Source of the DNA: Hydrogenimonas urashimensis
GTDB lineage: Bacteria > Campylobacterota > Campylobacteria > Campylobacterales > Hydrogenimonadaceae
Reading direction: 5' to 3'
DNA: 64,000 nt
Assembly (NCBI RefSeq): GCF_016593255.1
Contig: NZ_AP023212.1
Span: 732,001 to 796,000 of the forward strand
Part shown: positions 8,370 to 17,302 of the stretch, piece by piece
Layout: every line of letters begins with the position of its first letter
How positions within the stretch are numbered: the first letter of the stretch is position 1
The notes under the pieces: model-generated
What the model was told of the DNA's origin: nothing
Databases searched by the model: none
Seen by the model: the letters and a program-made list of their open reading frames with translations, nothing else
Position numbers and translations under genes: made by a program

Positions 8370-9305
8370 ATGCCTTCGATAGAGAAAATCGCCGACGTTA
8401 TCCGAAAAAGCTGCGAAGAGATCGACAAATCCTTTACGGAAGAGAAGGGACGCGAAGCCAAAGAGAGTGAAATAATCCAGAAGGTGATCAATACCTTCTT
8501 CGACGAACTGAAAAGATCGGGGTTTTCGATGGATCTGGAAGAATTCATCGAGAACAGAATGGAAAAGAAATCGAAGCAGTGCCTCGATATCGCCAAAGAA
8601 AGCATCGACACCTTCAAAAAGACCAACAACACTCTCAAAGAGATCACCGATACGCATACGATCCAGATCGAACAGATCGCAGAAGAGACCAAAGAGATCG
8701 ATGTCAATACTTTCAAAAGACGGTTCCAAGCTTTCCAGCAGGATCTTCTCGAAGAGCTGGAACAGGCCAACGACATCATCAAACATCTCGAAAACGAGAT
8801 CGTCGAACTGCAGAAACAGTCCAACATCGATCCCCTGACAAAACTCTTCAACCGCAAAGCGCTCGAAATCGACAGCAGGGAGCTTCTCAAACACACCAAC
8901 GAACGCAATCTCAACATCGTCGCAATGATGATCGACGCGGACGACTTCAAAAAAGTCAACGACACTTTCGGCCATATCGCCGGCGACAAGGTTCTTATTC
9001 TTCTGGCGAAACTCTTCAAGTCGACGATCAGGGAGTACGACCGGGCCTACCGCTACGGCGGCGAAGAGTTCCTGATCCTCTTCAACCGTGCGACCATGGA
9101 GCAGGCGGTGAAAGTGGCGGAACGGATCATGAACGCGGTACGCAACAACAAGCTGATCTACAAAAACCAGGTCATCCGCATCACTCTTAGCGTGGGACTT
9201 ACGGAACATCAGAAAGGCGATACACTCGAAAGCATGATCGAGCGGGCCGACGCCGCGGTCTACGAAGCGAAAAAGACAGGAAAAGACAGGCTGGTCATTC
9301 GCTGA
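8370..9305 (+). CDS. Diguanylate cyclase (GGDEF domain)
   Basis: The C-terminal half (about residues 150-311) is a GGDEF domain making cyclic di-GMP. The active-site loop reads YGGEEF, which is catalytically competent, and an RxxD inhibitory site (REYD) lies exactly five residues before it, so product feedback is expected. DPLTKLFNRKAL marks the domain start. The N-terminal 145 residues are soluble, highly charged and largely coiled-coil, with no membrane helix and no recognised sensor domain. It has its own promoter, and cvpA follows 1 base after its stop, so it may be co-transcribed with cvpA-fur-lysS-glyA. C. jejuni does not have this gene between the DAHP synthase and cvpA as far as I recall. 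Confidence 0.92.
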   Translation: MPSIEKIADVIRKSCEEIDKSFTEEKGREAKESEIIQKVINTFFDELKRSGFSMDLEEFIENRMEKKSKQCLDIAKESIDTFKKTNNTLKEITDTHTIQIEQIAEETKEIDVNTFKRRFQAFQQDLLEELEQANDIIKHLENEIVELQKQSNIDPLTKLFNRKALEIDSRELLKHTNERNLNIVAMMIDADDFKKVNDTFGHIAGDKVLILLAKLFKSTIREYDRAYRYGGEEFLILFNRATMEQAVKVAERIMNAVRNNKLIYKNQVIRITLSVGLTEHQKGDTLESMIERADAAVYEAKKTGKDRLVIR

Positions 9306-9306
9306 A

Positions 9307-9903
9307 ATGGAAATGAACTGGTTCGATATCGTCGCAGCCGCGCTGATCGTCCTTATCGGCGTCAAGGGCATCTTCAACGGGCTTGTCAGAGAGCTCTCCG
9401 GGCTGGCGGGACTGATCGCGGGCATCTGGCTGGCGTCGCTCTACGCCGACGGTGTCGGACGCTGGCTCGGCACCCATCTTCTGCCCATCGACTCCGTCTC
9501 GGCACTCGATTTCATCGGATTTCTGGCCATTCTTACAATCACGTGGCTCTTTTTCATCGTCATGGGAGTCGCCGTCACGAAATTTCTCTCCATCGGTGAC
9601 TCGGGGGTCGTCGACAGGCTTTTTGGCTTTCTATTCGCTTCGGCAAAAGTTTTCATTATTCTGGGTGTGATCGTTTTCGCGCTTTCCAGGATCGATTTTG
9701 TTAGGAAAAACAGCGGCGATTTTCTAAAAAGAAGCCGGCTCTATCCCTATTTCGTCAAAACGGGCGAGGCCATCGTCCACATGGAGCCCGAAGGGAGGGT
9801 AAAAAATTCGGAAATTCTAAAAGACGAGGCGGAAAATTTCATCAAAAAAGATACAATACAGACAGAGAAAAAGGACAAGCAAAGCAAAAAAGGCTCCCAA
9901 TGA
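9307..9903 (+). CDS. cvpA: CvpA family membrane protein
   Basis: A 198-residue protein with four membrane helices in the first 140 residues, starting NWFDIVAAALIVLIGVKGIF and including LSGLAGLIAGIWLASLYADG, the typical CvpA pattern. CvpA was named for a need in colicin V production in E. coli, and its wider role in envelope function is poorly defined. The C-terminal 50 residues are a charged, Lys-rich cytoplasmic tail. It lies between the GGDEF gene (1-base gap) and fur (4-base overlap), as in C. jejuni, where cvpA also precedes fur. Confidence 0.85.
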   Translation: MEMNWFDIVAAALIVLIGVKGIFNGLVRELSGLAGLIAGIWLASLYADGVGRWLGTHLLPIDSVSALDFIGFLAILTITWLFFIVMGVAVTKFLSIGDSGVVDRLFGFLFASAKVFIILGVIVFALSRIDFVRKNSGDFLKRSRLYPYFVKTGEAIVHMEPEGRVKNSEILKDEAENFIKKDTIQTEKKDKQSKKGSQ

Positions 9904-10385
9904 AACAAGAGAACCGGGTCGCGACCATACCTCTTATCTCCTACGAGACCCTTTTGGCCCAATTCAAACAGCTTTTACGCTCCAGCCGTCTGAAATTCAC
10001 CAAGCAGCGCGAAGTGATCCTCTATACTCTCTACACCCATTCCGGCCACTTCACCCCGGAAGAGCTCTATCACCTGATCAAAAAGGAGACTCCGGAGCTC
10101 AACACGGGCATCGCGACCGTGTACCGCACCCTCTCGCTCCTGGAGAGCGCGGGCATCGTCACCTCCATCTCCTTCGGCACGCAGGGAAAAAAATATGAAC
10201 TTGGCGTCAAAGCCCACCATGACCATATCATCTGCACAAATTGTGGTAAAATTCTGGAATTTTTTGACGAGGCGATCGAAAGGAAACAGGAACGGATCGC
10301 CAAGGAGGCCGGCTTCATCATGAAAGACCACTCCCTGAAAATTTTCGGTATCTGCCCCGAATGTCAAAAAAGAACAGAGTCATAA
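9900..10385 (+). CDS. fur: Ferric uptake regulator
   Basis: Fur represses iron-uptake genes when loaded with Fe(II). The 161-residue protein has the winged-helix DNA-binding domain ([37 protein letters not shown]) and the metal-binding core [18 protein letters not shown], with a second CxxC (GICPEC) near the C-terminus that together form the structural zinc site. It belongs to the Fur branch by neighbourhood: cvpA-fur-lysS-glyA is the C. jejuni order. The start codon overlaps the cvpA stop by 4 bases. It has a 30-residue N-terminal extension compared with E. coli Fur, as is common in Campylobacterota. Confidence 0.93.
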   Translation: MKQENRVATIPLISYETLLAQFKQLLRSSRLKFTKQREVILYTLYTHSGHFTPEELYHLIKKETPELNTGIATVYRTLSLLESAGIVTSISFGTQGKKYELGVKAHHDHIICTNCGKILEFFDEAIERKQERIAKEAGFIMKDHSLKIFGICPECQKRTES

Positions 10386-10408
10386 ATCCCAGCAAAGGAA
10401 ACACGAGA

Positions 10409-11938
10409 TTGATATTTGACAATCAGTATCAGAAACTGCGTATCGAGAAGGTCCAGAAACTGCGCGAAATGGGGATCAATCCCTATCAGAACCGTGTCGT
10501 CAAAGAGTGTACGAACAAAGAGTTCCTCGAAAAGTACGCCTGGCTCAAGGAGAGCGAAGAGAAAGAGGCCCTGAACGAAAGCTGCACCGTCACAGGGCGT
10601 ATCAAATTCCTGCGCCTGATGGGCAAGGCGGCTTTCGCCAAGATCGAGGACGAAAGCGGCGTGCTGCAGATCTATTTCAGCCGCGACGACCTGGGAGACG
10701 AGTGGTTCAAAACCGTCAAAAAGATGGTGGAAGTGGGCGACATCGTCGCCGCCACGGGCTACCCCTTCATCACCCGCACCGGGGAGCTGACCCTGCATGC
10801 CAAACGGCTCGAGCTGGTCACCAAGGCGATCACACCACTTCCCGAGAAGTATCACGGTCTTCAGGATATCGAGCTGCGCTATCGCCAGCGCTATCTGGAC
10901 CTCATCATGAATCCGGAAGTCAAAAAGACCTTCCTGATGCGTTCGAAAATCGTCAGCCTTATCCGCCGTTTCTTCGAAGAGCACGGATTTCTCGAAGTCG
11001 AAACACCGATGATGCACCCGATTCCCGGCGGCGCCAACGCCCGACCGTTCATCACCCACCACAACGCGCTCGGGGTCGATCGGTACCTGCGCATCGCGCC
11101 GGAACTCTACCTCAAGCGGCTGATCGTAGGCGGCTTCGAAGCGGTTTTCGAAATCAACCGCAATTTCCGGAACGAAGGGATGGATGCGACCCACAACCCC
11201 GAATTCACGATGATCGAATTCTACTGGGCCTACCACCGCTACGAGGACCTGATGGAGCTGACGGAAAAGCTTTTCGAGTATCTCTTCAAGGAGCTTGGGC
11301 TTCCGACGAAGCTTCCTTACGGCGATCTGGAGATCGACTTCTCCACCCCTTTCAGGCGCATCGCCTACAAGGAAGCACTCGTAAAGATCGGAGGCGTTCC
11401 AGAAGAGATTCTAGACGATGAGAATGCCATGCAAAGATATCTGAAAGAGCATGGCGTCGAGGTGGAAGATCATCTGAGCAAAGGGCAGCTCTGGGGCGAA
11501 CTTTTCGACGCTTTCGTCGAAGAGAAACTGATCAATCCGACTTTCGTCACCCACTTCCCGATCGACATCAGTCCTCTCGCACGCCGAAGCGACGACAATC
11601 CGGAGATCGCCGACCGTTTCGAACTCTTTATCGCAGGCAAGGAGATCGCCAACGGTTTCAGCGAGCTCAACGACCCCCTCGACCAGTACGAGCGTTTCAA
11701 AGCCCAGGCGGCCCAGAAAGAGAGTGACGACGAAGCGATGCACATGGACGAGGACTACGTCAAGGCACTGGGCTACGGCATGCCTCCGACAGCGGGCGAA
11801 GGCATCGGCATCGACCGCCTGGTGATGCTGCTGACCAACCAGCACACGATACGCGACGTCATCCTGTTCCCGGCGATGCGTCCGCTCAAATCGCAGAGCG
11901 AAGAAGAGAACAAAGAGGAGAAAGAGGAAGAGAAATGA
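10409..11938 (+). CDS. lysS: Lysyl-tRNA synthetase, class II
   Basis: LysS charges tRNA(Lys). The N-terminal OB fold (residues 55-150; [19 protein letters not shown]) and the class II catalytic core with motif 2 [20 protein letters not shown] and motif 3 [10 protein letters not shown] are clear. I place the start at the TTG at 10409, giving 509 residues beginning with (M)[13 protein letters not shown] as in relatives. It has AAAGGAA about 8 bases upstream; an earlier in-frame ATG at 10361 lies inside fur. The C-terminus ends in a Glu/Lys-rich tail. Its stop overlaps the glyA start by 4 bases. Confidence 0.95.
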   Translation: MIFDNQYQKLRIEKVQKLREMGINPYQNRVVKECTNKEFLEKYAWLKESEEKEALNESCTVTGRIKFLRLMGKAAFAKIEDESGVLQIYFSRDDLGDEWFKTVKKMVEVGDIVAATGYPFITRTGELTLHAKRLELVTKAITPLPEKYHGLQDIELRYRQRYLDLIMNPEVKKTFLMRSKIVSLIRRFFEEHGFLEVETPMMHPIPGGANARPFITHHNALGVDRYLRIAPELYLKRLIVGGFEAVFEINRNFRNEGMDATHNPEFTMIEFYWAYHRYEDLMELTEKLFEYLFKELGLPTKLPYGDLEIDFSTPFRRIAYKEALVKIGGVPEEILDDENAMQRYLKEHGVEVEDHLSKGQLWGELFDAFVEEKLINPTFVTHFPIDISPLARRSDDNPEIADRFELFIAGKEIANGFSELNDPLDQYERFKAQAAQKESDDEAMHMDEDYVKALGYGMPPTAGEGIGIDRLVMLLTNQHTIRDVILFPAMRPLKSQSEEENKEEKEEEK

Positions 11939-13182
11939 CCATACTGCAACAAAACGATGCCATCGTCTACGACATCATCGAAAAGGAGCTTCGGCGCCAG
12001 ACCGACCACCTGGAGATGATCGCAAGCGAAAACTTCACGTTTCCCGAAGTGATGGAGGCCCAGGGGAGCGTCTTTACCAACAAGTACGCCGAAGGCTACC
12101 CCTACAAACGCTATTATGGCGGATGCGAATATGCCGATGCGATCGAGCAGCTTGCCATCGACCGCGCCAAACTTCTTTTCGGGTGCGAATTCGCCAACGT
12201 CCAGCCCCACTCCGGCAGCCAGGCCAACGGCGGTGTCTATGCCGCGCTGCTCAAAGCGGGCGACAAAATCCTGGGGATGGACCTCAGCCACGGCGGCCAT
12301 CTCACCCACGGTGCAAAAGTGAGCTTTTCTGGGAAAAACTACCAAAGTTTCACCTACGGCGTGGAGATGGACGGACGTATCGACTACGACCGTGTCGCCG
12401 ACATCGCCCAGATCGTCAAACCCAAACTTATCATCTGCGGCGCCAGCGCCTACGCACGGGAGATCGATTTCGCCAGATTCCGTGAGATCGCCGACAGTGT
12501 CGGAGCCCTGCTGATGGCCGACATCGCTCACATTGCGGGACTCGTCGTCGCCGGCGAGCATCCCCACCCCTTCCCCCACTGCGATGTGGTGACATCGACA
12601 ACCCACAAAACACTGCGCGGACCCCGCGGCGGTCTGATTCTGACCAACGACGAGGATCTGGCCAAAAAGATCAACAGTGCCATTTTCCCGGGAATCCAGG
12701 GAGGACCGCTGGTGCATGTGATCGCTGCCAAAGCGGTCGGTTTCGGCAAAAATCTGGCCGATGAGTGGAAAATCTACGCCCGCCAGGTCAAGGCCAATGC
12801 CAAAATTCTGGCCGATATCCTGATGGCCCGGGGCTACGATGTGGTCAGCGGGGGCACCGACAACCATCTGGTTCTCGTGAGCTTTCTCGACAAGGATTTC
12901 AGCGGCAAAGATGCCGATGCCGCACTCGGCAATGCCGGTATCACCGTCAACAAGAACACGGTTCCCGGCGAAACCCGCAGCCCGTTTGTCACCAGCGGCA
13001 TCCGTATCGGATCGCCGGCCTTGACGGCACGGGGCATGAAAGAGGCCGAATTCGAAACCATCGCCCATGCCATCTGCGACGTGCTCGACGATATCGGCAA
13101 CGAAGGGACACAGGCGAAAATCAGGGAAGAGATGACGGCACTCGCGCGACGCTTCGTCATTTACGACCGACCGACCTATTAA
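11935..13182 (+). CDS. glyA: Serine hydroxymethyltransferase
   Basis: GlyA interconverts serine and glycine with transfer of a one-carbon unit to tetrahydrofolate and supplies glycine and methylene-THF. The 415-residue protein has the family start [12 protein letters not shown], the substrate-binding [15 protein letters not shown], and the PLP lysine in [16 protein letters not shown] at about residue 225. It overlaps lysS by 4 bases and is followed by the DUF1882 gene, so it is the middle of the cvpA-fur-lysS-glyA operon as in C. jejuni. Confidence 0.97.
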   Translation: MTILQQNDAIVYDIIEKELRRQTDHLEMIASENFTFPEVMEAQGSVFTNKYAEGYPYKRYYGGCEYADAIEQLAIDRAKLLFGCEFANVQPHSGSQANGGVYAALLKAGDKILGMDLSHGGHLTHGAKVSFSGKNYQSFTYGVEMDGRIDYDRVADIAQIVKPKLIICGASAYAREIDFARFREIADSVGALLMADIAHIAGLVVAGEHPHPFPHCDVVTSTTHKTLRGPRGGLILTNDEDLAKKINSAIFPGIQGGPLVHVIAAKAVGFGKNLADEWKIYARQVKANAKILADILMARGYDVVSGGTDNHLVLVSFLDKDFSGKDADAALGNAGITVNKNTVPGETRSPFVTSGIRIGSPALTARGMKEAEFETIAHAICDVLDDIGNEGTQAKIREEMTALARRFVIYDRPTY

Positions 13183-13190
13183 GGAGAAAC

Positions 13191-13733
13191 ATGTATAATG
13201 TCGATACGCAGCTCATCAAATTTGTGACGGATCACTACTATATCCAGCGGCCGAAGATCGTCGAAAAGATCAATTACAACGGACGCATCTTTTACAACAA
13301 ATTCGAGCGTATCGACGAACCGTTGAACCGCATCGTCATGAACAGGCATGCCGACGGCGAAATCGTGGTGGCTCACGATTTGATCAACCGCTTCGACAAG
13401 GTGGAGAATATCGTCTTCGACTACAACGGCAGAAACCCCGAACGCTTCTGGCACAGAGCCCAGCTCATGCTGCGGGAAGAGGGTTTCATCAACTTCACGG
13501 CATACGAAACCAAAACGCCGGGTCACCTGCATCTGTATGTCCACAAGGGGCATACGACATTGACGGAAGCCTACCAGCTGGGCCGTCTGCTCTCGACGAA
13601 ACTGGCCACACGACTTCCCAGGGAGTGGAGAATGTTCCCCACATCCGACCTGCCAAGAGAGTATAATATACTGATTCTCCCCTACCGGCTCTATGCCAAA
13701 GAGCGGGGAGCGTCCTGGTCGAAACATATGTAA
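13191..13733 (+). CDS. DUF1882 protein
   Basis: A 180-residue soluble protein that I recognise as the DUF1882 family by position after glyA and by the start [20 protein letters not shown]; its C. jejuni counterpart is Cj0403. The ATG at 13191 has AAGGAG 7 bases upstream. The sequence is rich in aromatic and basic residues ([31 protein letters not shown]) and has no membrane segment. The family appears confined to Campylobacterota and has no known function. Confidence 0.85.
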   Translation: MYNVDTQLIKFVTDHYYIQRPKIVEKINYNGRIFYNKFERIDEPLNRIVMNRHADGEIVVAHDLINRFDKVENIVFDYNGRNPERFWHRAQLMLREEGFINFTAYETKTPGHLHLYVHKGHTTLTEAYQLGRLLSTKLATRLPREWRMFPTSDLPREYNILILPYRLYAKERGASWSKHM

Positions 13734-13755
13734 AGCGCATTGCAAGGAGATAAGT

Positions 13756-14448
13756 ATGGAAGAAAACAACGAGCTCGACAATCTGATCATTCAGACGGAG
13801 AAACCCTCCGGACTGAAAAAGCTGCTGCTGGCGGCCGCCCTGCTGCTGCTGGTGCTTATCATCATCATACTTGTCACCAAAAGCCTGATCCAGCCGGAGG
13901 AAAAACCGCACGCTTCGATCATCCTGCCGCCCGAGCCGGCGGTTGAGAGCAAACCCGCCGCAAAAGAACCGCTGTTTGAAGAGGTGCCCATCGAAGAGGA
14001 GAAACCGGGAAAGGAGCCGGTGGAGAAGGTGATCGAAAACGTCAAGAGCCAGCAGCCGGCGAAAGAGGAGCAGGCTGAAAAAACCGCTCCCGCCCCTGCC
14101 CCTGCCGAAGAAGAGGCGACAGTGGAGGAACAAAAGCCCAGAGAAGTCGCTCCGCCTCCCGCCAAACCCGTGGCGGAAAAACCCGAAAGCGCGCCGAAAA
14201 CCGCGGCGCCGAAGGGAAAATACTTTATCCAGGTGGGTGCCTTTTTCCGCTATCCTCCCAACAAAAAGTTTCTCAAATCGATCGAAAACGAAGGGCTGCA
14301 CTATCTCATCGTCGAAGGAAAACGGGCAAGCAGACCCTACAAAAAGGTCCTGGTGGGACCCTATCCGACCAAAGCGGCGGCCAGGGCGGACCTGGAGCGG
14401 GTGAAGAAGCGTATCAATCAAAACGCCTACATCACGACGAAAAAATAG
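13756..14448 (+). CDS. Membrane-anchored SPOR domain protein
   Basis: A 230-residue protein with a short cytoplasmic N-terminus, one membrane helix at about residues 24-45, a long Pro/Glu/Lys/Ala-rich periplasmic linker, and a C-terminal SPOR domain (about residues 154-230: KYFIQVGAFFRYPPNKKFL ... VGPYPTKAAARADLERVKK). SPOR domains bind denuded peptidoglycan at the division septum, so a role in cell division or wall remodelling is likely. C. jejuni has a similar protein at this position (Cj0404). AAGGAGA lies upstream of the chosen ATG. Confidence 0.88.
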   Translation: MEENNELDNLIIQTEKPSGLKKLLLAAALLLLVLIIIILVTKSLIQPEEKPHASIILPPEPAVESKPAAKEPLFEEVPIEEEKPGKEPVEKVIENVKSQQPAKEEQAEKTAPAPAPAEEEATVEEQKPREVAPPPAKPVAEKPESAPKTAAPKGKYFIQVGAFFRYPPNKKFLKSIENEGLHYLIVEGKRASRPYKKVLVGPYPTKAAARADLERVKKRINQNAYITTKK

Positions 14449-14452
14449 CGCG

Positions 14453-15874
14453 ATGGTTTTCGTAAAAAAAATACTCTTCGACCAGTTCGCTCCGCCGGCG
14501 CTCTATGCCAAGGTCCGCGACCACTTCAAAGAGGATGTCACGATGCTCTTCGAGAGTGTCGGCGGCAGCGAGGAGGGCAACTGGAGTTTCATCTTCGTCG
14601 GAGCCAGGGAGCGTCTGGTCTACAGAGAAAACAGGACCACCTATATCGACGAACTGGGCAACACCCACACACCCAAGAGCGATCCTTTCGCTTTTTTGAA
14701 ATCCTACTACGCAAAGATCGACCAGGAAGCCTACAGGCAAAAGCGTCTTGAAACAGGTCTTGGTTTTCTGGACGGTTTTATCGGCTATATCGGCTACGAT
14801 ATGGTCAAAGTCTTCGAACCGGTTCTCAAACCCTACATGGATGCCCTCGAGGATCGCGACCACATTCCCGATCTTGATATGATCCGCCCCCGTCTCGTGA
14901 TGGCTTTTTCCCACAAGACGAGCGAACTGAGCCTTATTACCTCCGACGAAGCGACTTATGAGACTTTCGACTCCCTGATCGACCTTATCGAATCGCCCTA
15001 CGAATACCTGACGATGAAGCCGATCGAACGGAGCGAAGGGGGTGAATTCGCCTTCGACGAAGCGAAATTCCATACAATGGTCGATGACTCCAAAGAGATG
15101 ATCAGAAGCGGCGATGTCTTTCAGATTCTAATGTCCAACCGCTATACGGAGAAAGCGAAAGTCGACCCTTTCAGTTTCTACCGGATTCTGCGGTCGAAAA
15201 ACCCCTCTCCCTACCTTTTCCTGCTCGAATTCGAGGATTTCGCCATCGCGGGCAGTTCCCCGGAGGTGATGGTGCGCCTGACCGATGGCAACATTCTGCT
15301 GCGTCCCATTGCGGGTACCCGACGCCGCGGCCGCACTCTCGATGACGACAAACGGATGGAGGAGGAGATGCTGAGCGACCCCAAAGAGCGGGCCGAGCAT
15401 ATCATGCTGGTGGACCTGGGGCGAAATGATGTCGGCCGCGTCGCCAAGGCGGGCACCGTCAAAGTCACCGCCCTGATGCGGGTGGAGCGTTACAGCCACG
15501 TCATGCACATGGTCAGCGATGTGGAAGCCAAAATCGACGAGGGCAAAGACATGTTCGACCTCTTCGCCGCCACCTTCACCGCCGGCACGATGACGGGTGC
15601 GCCGAAAATCCGCGCCATGGAGCTCATCGCCGAATTTGAGGGGATCAAACGGGGCTTCTACAGCGGCAGTGTGGGCTATTTTGGATTCGACGGCAACATG
15701 GACAGCTCCATCACTATCCGTACCGCCCTCGTCAAACCGGATGAAATCGTCCTGCAGGCCGGCGCCGGCGTCGTCGCCGACAGCAGACCCGAGCTTGAGT
15801 ATCTGGAAGTGAAAAACAAACTGGCGGCACTGCGGAGCACCCTCGACGACCTGCGTGTGCCGACAAAAAACTGA
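14453..15874 (+). CDS. trpE: Anthranilate synthase component I
   Basis: TrpE makes anthranilate from chorismate, using ammonia from its TrpG partner, at the start of the tryptophan pathway. Diagnostic stretches are the inhibitor-binding LFESVGG near residue 35, GDVFQILMSNRYT, the PIAGTRRRGRT loop at about 287, HIMLVDLGRNDVGRV, and the C-terminal FTAGTMTGAPKIRAMELI and LQAGAGVVADSRPE. The LFES motif favours TrpE over aminodeoxychorismate synthase. No trpG or other trp gene is adjacent, which is unusual; it sits between the SPOR gene and aroE, where C. jejuni has nothing in my memory. Confidence 0.9.
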   Translation: MVFVKKILFDQFAPPALYAKVRDHFKEDVTMLFESVGGSEEGNWSFIFVGARERLVYRENRTTYIDELGNTHTPKSDPFAFLKSYYAKIDQEAYRQKRLETGLGFLDGFIGYIGYDMVKVFEPVLKPYMDALEDRDHIPDLDMIRPRLVMAFSHKTSELSLITSDEATYETFDSLIDLIESPYEYLTMKPIERSEGGEFAFDEAKFHTMVDDSKEMIRSGDVFQILMSNRYTEKAKVDPFSFYRILRSKNPSPYLFLLEFEDFAIAGSSPEVMVRLTDGNILLRPIAGTRRRGRTLDDDKRMEEEMLSDPKERAEHIMLVDLGRNDVGRVAKAGTVKVTALMRVERYSHVMHMVSDVEAKIDEGKDMFDLFAATFTAGTMTGAPKIRAMELIAEFEGIKRGFYSGSVGYFGFDGNMDSSITIRTALVKPDEIVLQAGAGVVADSRPELEYLEVKNKLAALRSTLDDLRVPTKN

Positions 15875-15876
15875 TG

Positions 15877-15890
15877 GCCGCGAAAGCGGC
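15877..15890 (+). promoter_or_regulatory. GNRA-capped hairpin between trpE and aroE
   Basis: GCCGC and GCGGC enclose the tetraloop GAAA directly after the trpE stop. It lacks a U-run, so it is more likely an mRNA-stabilising 3' end or a weak pause than a terminator. The gap then runs to AAAGGAGG before aroE. Confidence 0.35.
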
Positions 15891-15928
15891 TTACGTATGC
15901 TTTTGACTTTTCACTCAAAGGAGGTCTC

Positions 15929-16723
15929 ATGCGCCATCTCTTCGCCGTTTTCGGCAACCCGGTCTATCACTCCAAGTCTCCTTTGATGCACAATCTGGCG
16001 TTTCGCAAACTGGAGTATCCTGGATGCTACACGCGATGGCTCATCGAAGAGGGGTCGAAACTGCGTGATATTTTTCTCTCCCTGGGATTCAAGGGGGTCA
16101 ACATCACCGTTCCCCACAAGGAGTGGGCCTTTAAAGCGGCCGATGTGGTGGAGGATTTCGCGGCGGAGGTGCGCGCTGTTAACACACTGGTACTCAGCGA
16201 CGGAAAACTCTACGGTTACAACACCGACGCGCCCGGCTTCTATCGCGCACTCCGGAAGCTTGGGCGGGTCAAAACGGCGCTGATTATGGGGGCGGGGGGG
16301 ACGGCCCGGGCTCTGGCGCTTTACCTGCGAAGCCGGGGCATCGACGTGGAAGTGGTCAACCGCTCCCCGGGGCGTCTCGACTGGTTCGAAAAGGAGGGAT
16401 TCGTCTGCCATACATGGGAGGGGTTCGAAGCCAAAGGACACGATGCCATCATCAATACCACCTCCGCCGGTCTCACCGACGATGCCCTGCCGATGCCCAA
16501 ACCGCTTCTGGATGCGGCCCTCGCCCACGCAAGATACGCCGTCGATGTCATCTACGGCAGGCAGACCCCTTTTCTTAAAGAGGCGAAACGTCTGAAACTT
16601 CCCCATTTCGACGGTTCGGAAATGCTTCTGCAGCAGGGAATCATCGCCTTCGACCACTTCACCGAGCACCGTTACGCGCTGGAGGAGATCGAAACGGCGA
16701 TGCGGCCGTTTCTGGAATTATAG
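15929..16723 (+). CDS. aroE: Shikimate dehydrogenase
   Basis: AroE reduces 3-dehydroshikimate to shikimate with NADPH. The 264-residue protein has the substrate-binding GNPVYHSKSPLMHN, the catalytic Lys in GVNITVPHKEW (about residue 65) with Asp in YNTDAPGF, and the NADP loop LIMGAGGTARALA at about 120. A strong AAAGGAGG ribosome site lies 7 bases upstream. aroE follows the SPOR gene in C. jejuni too, apart from the trpE found here. It converges on recR with a 9-base gap. Confidence 0.95.
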   Translation: MRHLFAVFGNPVYHSKSPLMHNLAFRKLEYPGCYTRWLIEEGSKLRDIFLSLGFKGVNITVPHKEWAFKAADVVEDFAAEVRAVNTLVLSDGKLYGYNTDAPGFYRALRKLGRVKTALIMGAGGTARALALYLRSRGIDVEVVNRSPGRLDWFEKEGFVCHTWEGFEAKGHDAIINTTSAGLTDDALPMPKPLLDAALAHARYAVDVIYGRQTPFLKEAKRLKLPHFDGSEMLLQQGIIAFDHFTEHRYALEEIETAMRPFLEL

Positions 16724-16732
16724 CGCTCACTT

Positions 16733-17302
16733 TTAAACTTTCACCCTCTCCTGCAGCGCCCGTGACAGCGAAAGCATGTCGATGTTCTCCAGACTCACGC
16801 CGGTGGGTACCCCCTGGGCGATCTTCGTGAAGATCAGGTCGTAGCCGCTCAGCTTCTCTTCGATGAAGAGTATCAGCGCATCGGTGGCGATGCCGGGAGT
16901 GAAGGCGAAGATCACCTCCTCGACACCCTCTTCCACCCGGTCGATCAGCCTGCCGCTGTCGAGATGCTCCACCGATTCTATGACGAAGTAGGTCCCGTCG
17001 TACTCACCGCTGCTTTCGATCTGCAGAATGTCCTTGGCATGCTCGACGATACAGAGTTTCGTATGATCCCGCGTCATGTCGGCGCAGACAGGGCACAGTT
17101 CGTCTTCGCTCATGGCACCGCACCGTTCGCACCGGTGCACGCTCTGTACCGCCTTTTCGATGGCATGGGCGATCTTCATCGCTCCGAAATGGTCTTCCAT
17201 CACCATATGGTAGGCCATGCGCTGGGCCGATTTCTTCCCGATGGAAGGCAGCGCTTCCAGGGCGTCGACCAGATTTTCGTACGCTTCGATTTTGGCTTTC
17301 AT
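16733..17302 (-). CDS. recR: Recombination protein RecR
   Basis: RecR works with RecO and RecF to load RecA on gapped DNA. The 189-residue protein has the N-terminal helix-hairpin-helix (LVDALEALPSIGKKSAQRMA), the C4 zinc finger CERCGAMSEDELCPVC at about residues 54-69, and the Toprim domain starting KLCIVEHAKDILQIE. In many Campylobacterota RecF is missing and RecO/RecR act alone; recO is in this window at 47448. The start overlaps the end of the nitrite/sulfite reductase gene by 4 bases. Confidence 0.95.
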   Translation of the reverse strand: MKAKIEAYENLVDALEALPSIGKKSAQRMAYHMVMEDHFGAMKIAHAIEKAVQSVHRCERCGAMSEDELCPVCADMTRDHTKLCIVEHAKDILQIESSGEYDGTYFVIESVEHLDSGRLIDRVEEGVEEVIFAFTPGIATDALILFIEEKLSGYDLIFTKIAQGVPTGVSLENIDMLSLSRALQERVKV

